A DNA stretch of 64,000 nucleotides. It comes from Liolophura sinensis. Lineage: Eukaryota > Mollusca > Polyplacophora > Chitonida > Chitonidae. The position numbers were made by a program, and so were the translations under genes. The notes below the pieces were generated by a model. It searched no databases and was not told the DNA's origin. It was given only the letters and a program-made list of their open reading frames with translations. Positions 21,971-35,750 of this stretch are shown here, piece by piece; within the stretch, counting starts at the first letter, position 1, and every line of letters starts with the position of its first letter. The DNA lies in the NCBI RefSeq assembly GCF_032854445.1, contig NC_088303.1, positions 12,841,501 to 12,905,500 on the forward strand, given 5' to 3'.

Positions 21971-24822
21971 TAGCTTGCCAAAGATTGTTGTTTTATTCCA
22001 CGTTCTCCGGTTACCACCACTCAAACAATTGACTGCTATTGTACAATTGAAATAAGTAAATCTGCAGCTGCAGTGTGAGCTGGGTTATGTATACGACTAC
22101 TGCCTGTTACAAGAGCTATGCTGTAGCCAAATGGACCAGTGAGGGCATTTTGGAGTTAGTAATCTTCTGTTTTATTTCACCTGCCAGTTGCAAAGCAAAG
22201 AATCAACAAACCCAGAATTTTATCCCTTTGTTGAACAGCTCATTTATTGTTCTGACTAGAGTTTGATGCTGTCCTTATTTAAAGAATAATTCACTTGTAT
22301 GCCAGCAATCTTTTTCATCGATGGACAACACTGCCCAGAAAGAGACTGAATTAGGCTGTACAAGCTGAAATTACCACCAGTTTTCCAAGCCAACCTTCAA
22401 CAGATCACAGGCCATCAAAAAAAAAAACTAAACAAGATAATTATGAAACGCAAGAAACGTAAGTTTTTTTTTTCAACAAAATATTTTGATTGATATTCTG
22501 GGGTCTGGAAAGCTTGACAGGAGCATGTAAAAGATGACCAGTTAACCATTTCTACAGAAAAAGAAGAAAATTTCAGCTTGCATGAATTATCTCCCGTCAG
22601 TGCGCCTAAAGTTATTCCCCTTGAACCGACCGAAGACTCGCCATACATCATGCACTGTAAGGCAGTGATTGTCATGACGTGAGGAACGTGTACGTTTGCG
22701 TAAGTTTACTTATATCAATATAAAACCTATGGACAGATTGCGTAAGTAATTAACACATCCCAGCGCCTTGAGATATGCTAAAGAACAAGCTAATGATGGG
22801 TAACGCATCGAGTATTTCTTTACAACAACGACATAAATGTCAGCGGAGCACGGTAGCTGCACACGAGGTTGGAGTATTGCGCTGTATAGCTCCACGGGTG
22901 AAGCTGACAGCAGATTTAAAAATGTACTACCGCACCGAGCTGCTAGATAAATAAGTAAAATAAAAAGACAAATATATAAGCAAGTAAATAAATCAAAAGC
23001 ATGTTTTCTGAAACTTTTACATTGTACTATGCGATGCCACCAGCTTTCTTTACATTATTTCAGAAGGTCAACCAAGCATGGCCTTCGTTGTGAACTGTGA
23101 CAAACAGTCAAACTGTATTCATGTACAGAGACAGAAATTTATGTGTTTATCATCCCGAAACACTTGCTGGGGATTGTTGTTATTTCTACGTCTTGCTTGC
23201 ACAAGATGTTTCAATTACTGAAACTGTTCGTATCTCTCTGCTTCATGTTTGTATATATATATATATACAATGTTTTGTGAAATCTATTCTATGAATGAAG
23301 AATCTTTCATCGTTGCCACCTGTGCTTTTGTGCTTCTGACTGACTGTAGCTGCAGAGGGCTAGGCTGGATTCTCTGTGTGTGCTGTCTTAACTGTAGTCG
23401 AGACACCAGTGGCACAGGTAATGAATTCAGGATGATCCTATAATGTAGACCGTGAGCATACTGGTACATGTATTCTATACAGCTGTCTGTGCACCGCATT
23501 CAAGGACATCTGACTGACCTACATGTCCACATATACTGATACACCGGTGTGTCTTATCATTATAAGGAATTTCTGAGAGCATCTATGGTGTACATATACA
23601 GGCAACAGGACATAACCACTGTGCACAATCTTCACTGTATACCGAGTTGACAAGGTGATGAATTTTGCTTTTTAGATTTATCATGCATAGTAACATAACT
23701 CGAAAATATTCTTCAGTATCTGTCAATCAGATGGTGTAGGTAAATAGATTAAATGTATGTATGTGGGTGCATACTGTATGTCACAATGAGGTTTGTTAAA
23801 TTGGCTGTGCTTGGGGAAAGTGTGTACACATGTCAATATGTACATAAGGTTGCTCAAGCTTTATTACAAATGTAAATCCTACCTACCTAGAACAGCAGCT
23901 TATCTGATGAGATTCGTGGATTCATTATGGATAGAAAATATTTTCTGTGTACTTGGTACAAATTACACTGTTACACAGACTCGTCAGCATATATGAAGTA
24001 ACATTTATTAAGTCATGTTTGGCTTGCTGGCACAAAGTATGGTGAGGTGCGTGTATTGAGAGTTAAAGAAAGTGGCATCTATGTTGATGTCTTCATCCAT
24101 ATTTGGGTAATGTCTGCCGCTCACTTTACAGTGATATATATGTATGATTGTTTCCAAATTACCAGGGCATAAAGCAGTATTTATGCCCGTGCTCCCTGAG
24201 TATATGAAGCTTCTTGTTGTTCTAGCTCACAAAAACAAAAGGAGGTGTGACATGCTGTACCCTCACTTACTTCAGGAAACTTAATAGACATGAATTAAAG
24301 ATATACACCTCCAGATTCTGAGATGATATATGTTTGTTTTGTTTTTTCTCGAAGTGACCAGGTTTTTGATTTGGGTCAATGAAAATATGCATCTTTTACT
24401 ATTAAGCATGTTAAATATAAAATAATATATCAGTTTTAGCTAGAGTACCAGGTTTTTTCCTGTTATATGAATCAGTATGAAAGGAGTAGACATCAACACA
24501 GCACGTGGTTGAAGGTTTAATGCAGATATATACATGTATGATGTGGCTACAGGAATCAGATTTCAGGAATCAGAGTCAACTTAGGCCGACATTTAAACTG
24601 AGACATTAATCACTGAGCAGCCAGGTTTCTCATGAATACATCATGAATATATATTCCTGTTCAGAATTAATTCAAAAGCATACAGCTAAACAGAGTACTG
24701 CAAAGTAACAGTGGATGGTGGGGTTCAGGAGTCCATCCACTTCCAGTGTCTTGTCAACATTATGTCCATTGAACCCTTGAAAAGTTTGCTTGATTTTTCT
24801 GTGGTTTGTTGTTTTCCCTCAG
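21971..24822. other. Upstream region of oxidase gene, no recognised gene
   Basis: AT-rich. Small poly-A/poly-T runs lie at 22418-22480 and an (AT)n tract at 23255. The oxidase coding exon begins after an acceptor at 24822, so its promoter and first non-coding exon probably lie in this stretch, but no boundary can be fixed. Confidence 0.35.
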
Positions 24823-27800
24823 GGTTTGATCATGCTTCCTGTGAGGATTGGCGTTGTCGGCGCAGGTGTGGTAGGCCTCTGTACAGCAGTCAATGTTCAG
24901 CAGTTACTACCCCATGCATGGGTGACGATCATTGCCGACAATTTTTCCGAAGAGACCACAAGTGATGGTGCAGGTGGACTCTTCAGACCTACGGCAGAGT
25001 TCATCAAAGGTGTACCTCCTGACACAATCAAGTAGGTGCACTCTGGATTGGGACATGTAGGCATATTTGTTTTTCTTTTTACTCATATGTACATGTAGTA
25101 ATGGTAAAACCACTCACTGCTCGTGTGTTGCTCGCGTGGGCATTTATACTGTCTTTAGTAACGTTTATTGAAGACCACCTATCTTCCACCAATATGGTGT
25201 ACATATCTGTATGTCAGATGTTGGATAATTTTCCAAAACATGCCTTTAATCTGAATGGATTCCTGAAGGTTTGCTTTACTTCTAGAATCTCAGAACTTAT
25301 CAGTCAGAAGTTCAAATCCGGTACCCCAAGCCTGTTGCTCCAAATCCTCCAAATAAGTTTGAATACATGTACAAGTGAACAGATTTGGGGATTTCACAGA
25401 TTTCCATCAAAGGTACAAATGTGATTTCCCGCAAAGATCCAAGGATTATTCCTGACAATTGTTTTCTCCAACTATTAAAAGTGATTGCCATCATACAAGT
25501 GAAGCATTATTGAGTATAGCATCAAGCAGCGATCAAATACATAAATAAAGTAATAATACAATATAATCAGAAATGTTGTTAAGACAATCTTAACAAGTGT
25601 AAAATGAGTGTAAAATCCTAGCATATATAAAGTGTGAAATAAATTTTAAGTACTGAGTAAAAGTCCAGCTATTAAATGAGTTCTGTTTTCAGACAGTGGA
25701 CCAGAGATTCTGCTGAGTATTTCATGAAGATTGCTGCCTCAGCTGATGCGGGGAAGTTTGGGGTATTCCCCATGAGTGGATACCATTTACTTAACAGGGA
25801 AGTGGTCAGTATACCAACAAATACTATAATGTCTTTACTCCATGATTCCTATGAGTATGTATATATATATAAATATATGTAAATATATCAAATTAGTGTT
25901 CATGGGTTTGCTTTGGCATAGATGGTCATTTGTGTAAATACCAATCATCATTCCTATGAAGAGTCAAGTGAAAGCCAAGGAATGGTGTGTATGCATCCAC
26001 CATGTAAACTGGGAATATTTTAACGGAGGGTAAAGTGAAATGAAATACACATGGCTGTATATTCCATGAAATAGTGCTGAACATAAATTAACTGGCCAAG
26101 GTTTTAATTATTCAGCTTTGCTGTTAATCTCCTAACAGGGAATATTAGCGTAAGTGTTTAGAACATGTAGAGAACAATAGCTAAATTGTTCAAGAACCTC
26201 CACTCGTGAGCATTAACAGATACCTTTTCATGATCTAGTTTTACTTGTTCATTTATTTTTAACTGGTTGTTCAAGGACTCTCATTGGGGACCGTGCACAA
26301 AGCCTCAGAATGTAAAACAGATGCATGGCCATACTGGTTCATTTGGTCTTCACGTATTACTCTTGTTTTTTATTTAGAATCCTGAGTACAAATCTCTGGT
26401 TTATAGTTTCCGACAGTTGACTCCAGAGGAACTTCAAAAACTGGGTACGACTTACAGGTAAAGCATATGTATGAGAATCACATACATGTTCATAGACTTC
26501 TACTGAAGCATGTACATTTTTGTCCTTTATCTTGTAAAATTGAATTGTAATGCAAGGAAAGTAAAACATTACTCCGAATAATGCATATCTTGTTTGTAAT
26601 TATAGCACAAGAATGCTGTAATTATTGTTTTCATTCATCACACATCAACTCCTTTCCCTATATTAAGTTAAGACTTTTTTTTTTCATTTGTTCAATCAGC
26701 AATGGGTATGCCATCACCACACTGATTGTTGAACCGAGGAAATACATGGCTTTTCTGATGACTGAGTAAGTTGTATGAAAACTGTCATGTCAAACAGGGT
26801 ATGTTAACGATATTTAATATCATTCATATCTTTATATCTTAGTGCCACTATGTATTCATATTTAACTTATTTTTACTGCTGGAGTAGTTGGTAGGCAGTT
26901 AATTGCTTTTGCTAAGGATTTTGATGGCATGTGGCGTATGCCCAGGGTTTTCCAAATTAGTGCACAAAAATAAATTGATAAAAGTAGATTTCTCTAAACT
27001 CAAATTTCAGTGCCACCATATTGGTCTTGGTTTTAAAAAGCCGCATGCATACAAAGGACAGAATTGTCATGATTCTCCTTCTCCAGGAAAGATAAATTAC
27101 ATGTATGTGTTGAACTCACAAACGAACCATAAATTATGTATCGAACTCACAAGATAGAGATAAATTATCTTTTGAACTCACAAGATAGAGATAAATTATC
27201 TGTTGAACTCACCAGATAGGGATAAATTGTTTGTGGAACTCACCAGAGAGAGACACATTGCCTGTTAAGATCATCACAGAGATAAATTGTTTGTTGAACT
27301 CACCAGATAGAGATAAATCATTTGTTGAATTCACCAGATAGAAATAAATTGTCTATTGAGCTCACCAGGTAGAGATAAATTCTCTGTTGAAGTCCCCAGT
27401 TCTTTCAGCTCATTAACTTGGTATATATAGGTGAAGGAACAAGCTCATATCTGCCGTGAAGGCAGGTTCTCAACTGATGCGGCTGTGAGTTTCAAAGCTG
27501 TATTTAGTGTGAGCACCTGAGCACAGTGCAGTGCAGTAGCATGCCATGTATGTGAGAGTATGACCTTAAGGGAGTTAATTCAGGTGGGTCATCATCATCG
27601 TAGTGATTTTTTCGGACCTAAGTATTACCAACAGTCCCTTTTGATAGGTTCCGAAAGAATGGAGGTCAATCACAGAAGAGAACTCTTCACAGTTTGGAGG
27701 AGGTATTGTATACACAGCATTGAAACCTCAATGTATTTACATGTACATGCGTATGTAGGTACAAATTGAAATACCCATCTAGACTTGAATTATGTTGATG

Positions 27801-30800
27801 TTGTAAATGAAAAAATGAAAAAAATGCTTAAGCAGTAATGAAATGATGTTTTGCTGGCATAAAATAGTAGTTTCACATAGCTCTGTACAAATCCTAGAGT
27901 AGAACATTGTGATGTGATGAGGTTAAGTTTCGAATATAACAAACCAAAAATCCATTACAGTGAACATGTAGGATGGATGTGGGTGATACACAAACCTACC
28001 AGAACTATAAATACATGTAGGATGGATATGGGTGATACACAAACCTACCAGAACTATAAATACATATAGGATGGGTGTGGGTGATGCACAAACCTACCAG
28101 AACTATAAATACATGTAGGATGAGTGTGGGTGATACACAAACCTACCAGAACTATAAATACATGTAGGATGAGTGTGGGTGATACACAAGCCTACCAGAA
28201 CTATAAATACCTGTAGGATGGGTGTTGGTGATACACAAACCTACCAGACCTATAAATACCTGTAGGATGAGTGTGGGTGATACACAAACCTACCATAACT
28301 ATAAATACATGTAGGATGGATGTGGGTGATACACAAACCTACCAGAACTGTAAATACATGTAGGATGGGTGTGGATGATACACAAACCTACCAGAACTAT
28401 AAATACATGTAGGATGGGTGTGGGTGATACACAAACCTACCAGAACTATAAATACCTGTAGGATTGATGTGGGTGATACACAAACCTACAAGAACTATAA
28501 ATACATGTAGGATGAGTGTGGGTGATACACAAACCTACCAGAACTATAAATACTTGTAGGATGAATGTGGGTGATACACAAACCTACCAGAACTATAAAT
28601 ACCTGTAGGATGGGTGTGGGTGATACACAAACCTACCAGAACTATAAATACATGTAGGATGAATGTGGGTGATACACAAACCTACCATAACTATAAGTAC
28701 ATGTAGGATGAGTCTTGGTGATACACAAACCTACCAGAACTATAAATACCTGTAGGATGGGTGTTGGTGATACACAAACCTACCAGAACTATATATACAT
28801 ATAGGATGAGTGTGGGTGATACCCAAACCAACCAGAACTATAAATACATGTAGGCTGGGTGTGGGTGATACACAAACCTACCAGAACTATATATACATAT
28901 AGGATAAGTCTGGGTGATACACAAACCAACCAGAACTATAAATACATGTAGGATGAGTGTGGGTGATACACAAACTTACCAGAACTATAAATACATGTAG
29001 GATGGATGTGGGTGATACACAAACCTACCAGAACTATAAATACCTGTAGGATGGGTGTTGGTGATACACAAACCTACCAGAACTATAAATACATGTAGGA
29101 TGAATGTGGGTGATACACAAACCTACCAGAACTATAAATACATGTAGGATGGGTGTGGGTGATACACAAACCTACCAGAACTATAAATACATGTAGGATG
29201 AATGTGGGTGATACACAAACCTACCAGAACTATAAATACACGTAGGATGAGTGTGGGTGATACACAAACCTACCAGAACTGTAAATACCTGTAGGATGAG
29301 TGTGGGTGATACACAAACCTACCAGAACTATAAATACATATAGGATGAATGTGGGTGATACACAAACCTACCAGAACTATAAATACATGTAGGATGGGTG
29401 TGGGTGATACATGAACTAACCAGAACTATAAATACATATAGGAGGAGTGTGGGTGATACACATAACCTACCAGAACTATAAATACATGTAGGATGGGTGT
29501 GGGTGATACACAAACCTACCAGAACTATAAATACATGTAGGATGGGTGTGGGTGATACATGAACCAACCAGAACTATAAATACTCGTAGGATGAGTGTGG
29601 GTGATACACAAACCTACCAGAACTATATATACATGTAGGATGGGTGTGGGTGATACACTAACCTACCAGATTTATAAATACATGTAGGATGCGTGTGGGC
29701 GATTCATGAACCAACCAGATTTATAAATACATGTAGGATGGGTGTGGGTGATACATGAACCAACCAGAACCATAAATGCGTGTAGGATGAATGTGGGTGA
29801 TACACATAACCTACCAGAACTATAAATACATGTAGGATGGGTGTGGGCGATTCATGAACCAACCAGAACTATAAATACATATAGGATGAATGTGGGTGAT
29901 ACACAAACCTACCAGAACTATAAATACATGTAGGATGAGTGTGGGTGATACACAAACCTACCAGAACTATAAATACATGTAGGATGCGTATGGGTGATAC
30001 ACTAACCTACCAGATTTATAAATACATGAAGGATGGGTGTGGGTGATACATGAACCAACCAGAACTATAAATGCATGTAGGATGAGTGTGGGCGATTTAT
30101 GAACCAACCAGAACTATAAATACATCCAGGATGAGTGTGGGTGATACATGAATCAACCAGAACTATAAATACATGCAGGATGAGTGTGGGTGATACACAA
30201 ACCTACCAGAACTATAAATACATGTAGGATGAGTGTGGGCGATTCATGAACCAACCAGAACTATAAATACATGTAGGATGCGTATGGGTGATACACTAAC
30301 CTACCAGAACTATAAATACATGTAGGATGGGTGTGGGCGATTTATGAACCAACCAGAACCATAAATACATGTAGGATGAGTGTGGGTGATACACAAACCT
30401 ACCAGAACTATAAATACATGTAGGATGGGTGTGGGTGATACATGAACCAACCAGAACTATAAATACATGTAGGATGGGTGTGTGTGATACACAAACCTAC
30501 CAGAACTATAAATACATGTAGGATGGGTGTGGGTGATACATGAACCAACCAGAACTATAAATGCATGTAGGATGAGTGTGGGTGATACACAAACCTACCC
30601 GAACTATAAATACATGTAGGAAGGGTGTGGGTGATACACAAACCTACTAGAACTATAAATACATGTAGGATGAGTGTGGGTAATACACAAATCTACCAGA
30701 ACTATATATACATGTAGGATGGGTGTGGGTGATACATGAACCAACCAGAACTATAAATGCATGTAGGATGAGCGTGGGTGATACACAAACCTACCCGAAC

Positions 30801-33800
30801 TATAAATACATGTAGGAAGGGTGTGGGTGATACACAAACCTACTAGAACTATAAATACATGTAGGATGAGTGTGGGTAATACACAAACCTACCAGAACTA
30901 TAAATACATGTAGGATGGGTGTGGGTGATACATGAACCAACCAGAACTATATATACGTAGTATGAGTGTGAGTGATACACAAACCTACCAGAACTATAAA
31001 TGCATGTGGGATGAGTGTGGGTGATACACAAACCTACCAGAACTGTAAATACCTGTAGGATGGGTGTTGGTGATACACAAACCTACCAGACCTATAAATA
31101 CATGTAGGATGGATGTGGGTGATACACAAACCTACCAGAACTATAAATACATGTAGGATGGGTGTGGGTGATACACAAACCTACCAGAACTATAAATACA
31201 TGTAGGATGGGTGTTGGTGATACACAAACCTACCAGAACTATAAATACATGTAGGATGAGTGTGGGTGATACACAAACCTACCACAACTGTAAATACCTG
31301 TAGGATGGGTGTTGGTGATACACAAACCTACCAGAACTATAAATACATGTAGGATGGGTGTGGGTGATACATGAACCAACCAGAACTATAAATACACGTA
31401 GGATAGATGTGGGTGATACATGAACCAACCAGAACTATAAATACATGCAGGATGAGTGTGGGTGATACACAAACCTACCAGAACTATATATACATGTAGG
31501 ATGGGTGTGGGTGATACATGAACCAACCAGAACTATAAATGCATGTAGGATGAGTGTGGGTGATACACAAACCTACCCGAACTATAAATACTTGTAGGAT
31601 GGGTGTGGGTGATACACAAACCTACTAGAACTATAAATACATGTAGGATGAGTGTGGGTAATACACAAACCTACCAGAACTATAAATACATGTAGGATGG
31701 GTGTGGGTGATACATGAACCAACCAGAACTATATATACGTAGTATGAGTGTGGGTGATACACAAACCTACCAGAACTATAAATACATGTAGGATGAGTGT
31801 GGGTGATACACAAACCTACCAGAACTATAAATACATGTAGGATGTGTGTGGGTGATACATGAACAAACCAGAACTATAAATACTCGTAGGATGAGTGTGG
31901 GTGATACACAAACCTGCCAGAACTATATATACATGTAGGATGGGTGTGGGTGATACATGAACAAACAAGAACTGTAAATACATGCAGGATGACATAAATA
32001 GATGGACATGTAAGATGAGTACATCGGCATGGTGTGCCCCTGTCTCGCATACAGCACAAAGTGTCCTCTATGTGTTTCAGCTGGTGGGTCAGTTTGATGT
32101 GGTGGTCAACTGTAGTGGGATGAGGAGCAGGTGGCTGGTCAATGACCCTCTGGTCTATCCTGTTAGAGGTCAAATCATCAAGGTGAGCTGCAATTGAGAA
32201 GTTTTTCATATGCGTGCTATCTGTTTCTTGTGCATACTGACTGAAACCTATGCATACTGACTGAAATCTATGCATGTTGACTGATACCTGTGCATGCTGA
32301 CTGATACCTACACATGCTGGCTCTTTCTTATGCATGCTGACTGTTTCTTATGCATGCTGACTGTTTTGTATGCATGCTGACTGTTTCTTATGCATGCTGA
32401 CTGTTTTGTATGCATGCTGACTGTTTCCTATGCATAATGACTGATACCTATGCATGATACCACGTTGAGAGCTGAGAGTTCGTTGATGTATTAAAATGTA
32501 CATGTAATGTACTACTTCATGGTGTGGAGGTATGTTTATTGATTGTTTCTGTGTTGAAAGGTTTATAAAGATAAAGTGATGATAAAGTGTTGCCTTTTCT
32601 TTTTTAGATTAATGCTCCTTGGATTAAGAGTTTTATCTACACAGATGATGATGCTTACATTATTCCACGGTGAGTATGCTTGTTCATATTTCACCCTGAT
32701 GTGTTAGTCATTGTGATGGTGTAACATCTTCATATTGGGATCAACAGTATTCTTTCATGCTTTAATACACTGGTACTTCCTTACCAGTGGCAGTCAGCAT
32801 ATTGGGGGTCAGGACACTATAAAAGTGTCCTTTTCAAGGCATTCCAGTGAGGCATCATGGGAGTCAGTTTATAATGTTAATTAACAAAGTAACATACTTT
32901 ATGTCTTACAGAGGTGAGGATGTGGTGTTGGGTGGAGTGCGTCATACAAATGATTTCAGTACAGAAATCCGAGAACAGGATAAGCAGGGGATTCTGGACA
33001 GGTGTGCCCGACTAATCCCCAGTGTCAAGGTACACATATTTTTCAGTGTCTTCAGTGTCAAGGTATGCCTGTCCTTGCTTCAGGCTAATTCCCAGTGTCC
33101 AGGTACGCATCCTTACTTCAGACTAATCTCCAGTTTGAAGGCACATATTCAGGTGACTCCCCAGTGTCAACGTGTGCCTATCCTTGCTTCAGGCTAATTC
33201 CCAGTGTCAAGGTACTCATCCTTACTTCAGACTAATCTCCAGTTTGAAGGCACATATTCAGGTGACTCCCCAGTGTCAAGGTATGCCTATCCTTGCTTCA
33301 GGCTAATTCCCAGTGTCAAGGTACTCGTATCTTCACTTCAGGCTACTCCCCATTGTCAAGGTTGTTGTACCCTTGCTTCAGGCTACTCCCCAGTGTTACT
33401 AATCCTCAGTCTAAAGGTACTTGTATCATCACTTCAGGCTAATCCCTAGTGTTAAGGTACTCGTATCATCACTTCAGGCTAATACCCAGTGTCAAGGTAC
33501 GTGTATCCTCACTTCAGGCTACTCCCAAGTGTTAAGGTACATATAACCCACTCAAGCTACTCCCCATTGTCAACGTACTTGTGTCCTTGCTTCAGGCTAT
33601 CCGCCTTAAACTGCATTTGTGACGATCTGAGGAAATAAGTTCTAAAGAGATTGGTAAAATTTGCAAGTTAATTGAGATGTTTAAACTTTTTGAGACAATA
33701 CACCGGGAGTATCTTTTGTTGAACAAAAGTCGGAATGGAGTGTGCAAGCCTAATGGAAAGTGAATAATATGTAAAACTCTTTCCTGTAGAGTGAATAAAG

Positions 33801-35750
33801 GTAAGAAATGAGTATCTTGATATACTGACACACCTTATTTACTTCATTGACATTAATTGGTATTAATTATTGTCTTATTGAGCTATACTAATTTTAGTTT
33901 GACTCAGGAGATGATGGGCAAAGTGTTCTGTCTCACCACACCTGATCGACCCCCGTCCACTGATGCTGTAGATTCAATGTGGCACACTAGCTAGGTGTGT
34001 CTCAGGAGATGACGGGCAAAGCGTTGTGTCTCACCACACCTTATTGATCATGTCCACCGAGGCTGTAGATTCAATGTGGCACTCTAGCTAGGGTGTGTCT
34101 CAGGAGATGACGGCAAAGCGTTGTGTCTCACCACACCTTATTGACCCCGTCCACTGAGGCTGCAGATTCAATGTGGCACACTAGCTAGGGTGTGTCTCAG
34201 GAGATGACAGGCAAAGTGTTGTGTCTCACCACACCTTATTGACCCCGTCCACTGAGGCTGTAGATTCAGTGTGGCACACTAGCTAGGGTGTGTCTCAGGA
34301 GATGACGGGCAAAGCATTGTGTCTCACCACACCTTATTGACCCCCGTCCACTGAGGCTGCAGATTCAATGTGGCACACTAGCTAGGGTGTGTCTCAGGAG
34401 ATGACAGGCAAAGTGTTGTGTCTCACCACACCTTATTGACCCCGTCCACTGAGGCTGTAGATTCAGTGTGGCACACTAGCTAGGGGTGTGTCTCAGGAGA
34501 TGACGGGCAAAGCGTTGTGTCTCACCACACCTTATTGACCCCGTCCACTGAGGCTGCAGGCTCAATGTGGCACGCTAGCTTGGTTGTGGACTCAGGAGAT
34601 GATGGGCAAAGCGTTGTCTCACCACGCCTGATCAGCTGGTGTCCACTGAGGCTGCAGGCTCAGTGTGGGTCAACCTAGCTTGGGTGTGACTCAGGAGATG
34701 ATCGGCAAAGCGTTGTCTCACCATGCCTGATCAGCTGGTGTCCACTGAGGCTGCAGGCTCAGTGTGGGTCAACCTAGCTTGGGTTGGGCTCAGGAGATGA
34801 CTGGCAAAGCGTTGTCTCACCACGCCTGATGTTGAGTACCGCATTAAAACCCAAAGCAATAAAAATAATTCATGAACAACCAGTGGAGCAAGTTTCGTAA
34901 GAGACCACTAAGTGTAGACATCTTGCCCCATGGAGATCAGTCAAGTGATACAACTTCTGAATGTCACTTATTACCTTCATGTGTATATTAATGCTGATTG
35001 CTTTACTCTGAACAACTGTAAATGGTGTGTTTTATTTTCTGCATGTGGTCACAGAAGGCAGAAATCGTGAAGGACTGGGCAGGACTTAGGCCACACCGGG
35101 ATCCTGTCAGACTGGAAACAGAAAACATGAAATTTAAGTCTGGTGACCTTCAGGTTAGATTAGCCACATGTTCTGGTTCACATGTTCATGTTAGATGTAC
35201 AAATACTGTGTGTTTGGAGGCAGGTATGCAGTCCAGTGTGGTCAAAACTGAAATTTTTGTGGAATACCTGGATGTTATTTCCTCAGGAATATGCACAATT
35301 ATTCATCAAAAGGATGACAGAGCTGTCTTTAAACCTTAAATCATAATAGCTGTTTTCCCACCAATCAAAAATGGCATGGTAGGATTTCTTTTTATGAACA
35401 CCCCCAATAAAAATATACTCTTTGTTTAATATGTCACATTTTAGACTGTTTTAATCCATAAAAAAAAAGAAAAAAGAAATTTATTGAAAGTTTAGGTTGG
35501 GGTCAGTTGAAATCGTTGATTTTCTGTATCTGGCATCCTTTTATTATTGTATTGTGGATGTTTAGACTGGGAGGTTACAGTGTATAATGACAAGAATAAA
35601 TTGAAGTGTTGGTGTTTCTTTCATCTTCAGGTTGTTCATAACTATGGCCATGGTGGGAACGGCATTGCGCTAAGCTGGGGTGTTGGAGTGCATGCTTCCA
35701 AACTGGTCAAGGATTACCTGGCCAAATCACGACCCATGTCCCGACTGTGA
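24823..35750 (+). CDS. DDO: D-aspartate oxidase (D-amino-acid oxidase family), peroxisomal, complete
   Basis: This FAD-dependent enzyme oxidises D-amino acids to 2-oxo acids, ammonia and hydrogen peroxide. Ten exons with matching phases give 337 residues, close to the usual ~340: 24832-25031, 25693-25804, 26378-26457, 26700-26765, 27648-27702, 32081-32182, 32608-32669, 32912-33029, 35055-35153 and 35631-35750. The ATG at 24832 lies nine bases after the acceptor. Family features are the Rossmann motif VVGAGVVGL (residues ~8-16), DGAGGLFRP (FAD/substrate loop), FDVVVNCSG, GRGQI-type VRGQIIK, APWIKSFIY, LGGVR (Arg236), GLRPHR (Arg277) and HNYGHGGNG. The C-terminus is Ser-Arg-Leu, a canonical PTS1 peroxisomal signal. 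Arg236 matches the arginine characteristic of aspartate oxidases, so DDO is preferred over DAO. The position matching the second acidic-substrate arginine is Tyr216. Molluscs are known to hold much D-aspartate. Introns carry five tandem arrays. AATAAA lies at 36340. Confidence 0.93.
25130..25340. mobile_element. Dispersed repeat fragment in oxidase intron 1
   Basis: 'tttattgaagaccacctatcttccaccaatatggtgtacatatctgtatgtcaga' resembles the inverse of the phrase near 4190-4240 and sequence near 63.55-63.61 kb. This suggests a diverged SINE-related fragment. Confidence 0.4.
27100..27405. repeat. Minisatellite, ~37-bp unit, ~8 copies, oxidase intron 4
   Basis: The unit is approximately 'gaactcaccagatagagata' followed by 'aattgtctgtt'. 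It lies between exons ending at 26765 and starting at 27648. It does not match the adjacent exon sequence. Confidence 0.85.
27965..31995. repeat. Giant minisatellite, 49-bp unit, roughly 80 copies, oxidase intron 5
   Basis: The unit contains 'ggatgggtgtgggtgatacac' split here as 'ggatgggtgtgggtgatac', 'acaaacctaccagaactat' and 'aaatacatgta'. About 4 kb divided by 49 gives about 82 copies. Two main variants alternate in patches: 'acacaaacctacc' and 'acatgaaccaacc'. Every unit contains a TATAAA-like hexamer and a 'tacatgta' palindrome. Blocks of several units are themselves duplicated (for example 30.57-30.95 kb and 31.54-31.75 kb are very alike), indicating unequal exchange. Minus-strand open frames here are array artefacts with a 49-codon period. 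Confidence 0.97.
32220..32455. repeat. Short tandem array, ~20-bp unit, ~12 copies, oxidase intron 6
   Basis: Units of the form 'tatgcatgctgactgtttct' begin about 40 bases after the donor at 32183. No match to the exon was noticed. Confidence 0.85.
33010..33605 (+). repeat. Tandem array built on the exon 8 donor junction of the oxidase gene
   Basis: Exon 8 ends 'gactaatccccagtgtcaag|gtacac' at 33029. The following ~570 bases repeat 'cttcag|gctaattcccagtgtcaag|gtact' and variants about a dozen times at roughly 40-50-base spacing. Each unit preserves the exonic end and a donor GT, and most have a polypyrimidine-like 'ttgcttcag' just before. Each is thus a possible ~19-nt micro-exon. Confidence 0.88.
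33895..34835. repeat. Minisatellite, ~95-bp unit, ~10 copies, oxidase intron 8
   Basis: The unit includes 'tcaggagatgacgggcaaag', 'cgttgtgtctcaccacacct', 'tattgaccccgtccactgagg' and 'tgtggcacactagctagg'. The last three copies form a diverged subfamily ('cctgatcagctggtgtccac'). Confidence 0.9.

Noticed and set aside
27965-31995. CRISPR-like regular repeats
   Set aside because: The 49-bp units are directly adjacent with no unique spacers, lie in an animal intron, and no cas gene exists. It is a minisatellite.
31874-32335. 153-codon minus-strand frame
   Set aside because: It lies opposite oxidase exon 6 and runs into the 49-bp array; it is the shadow of a real exon plus repeats.
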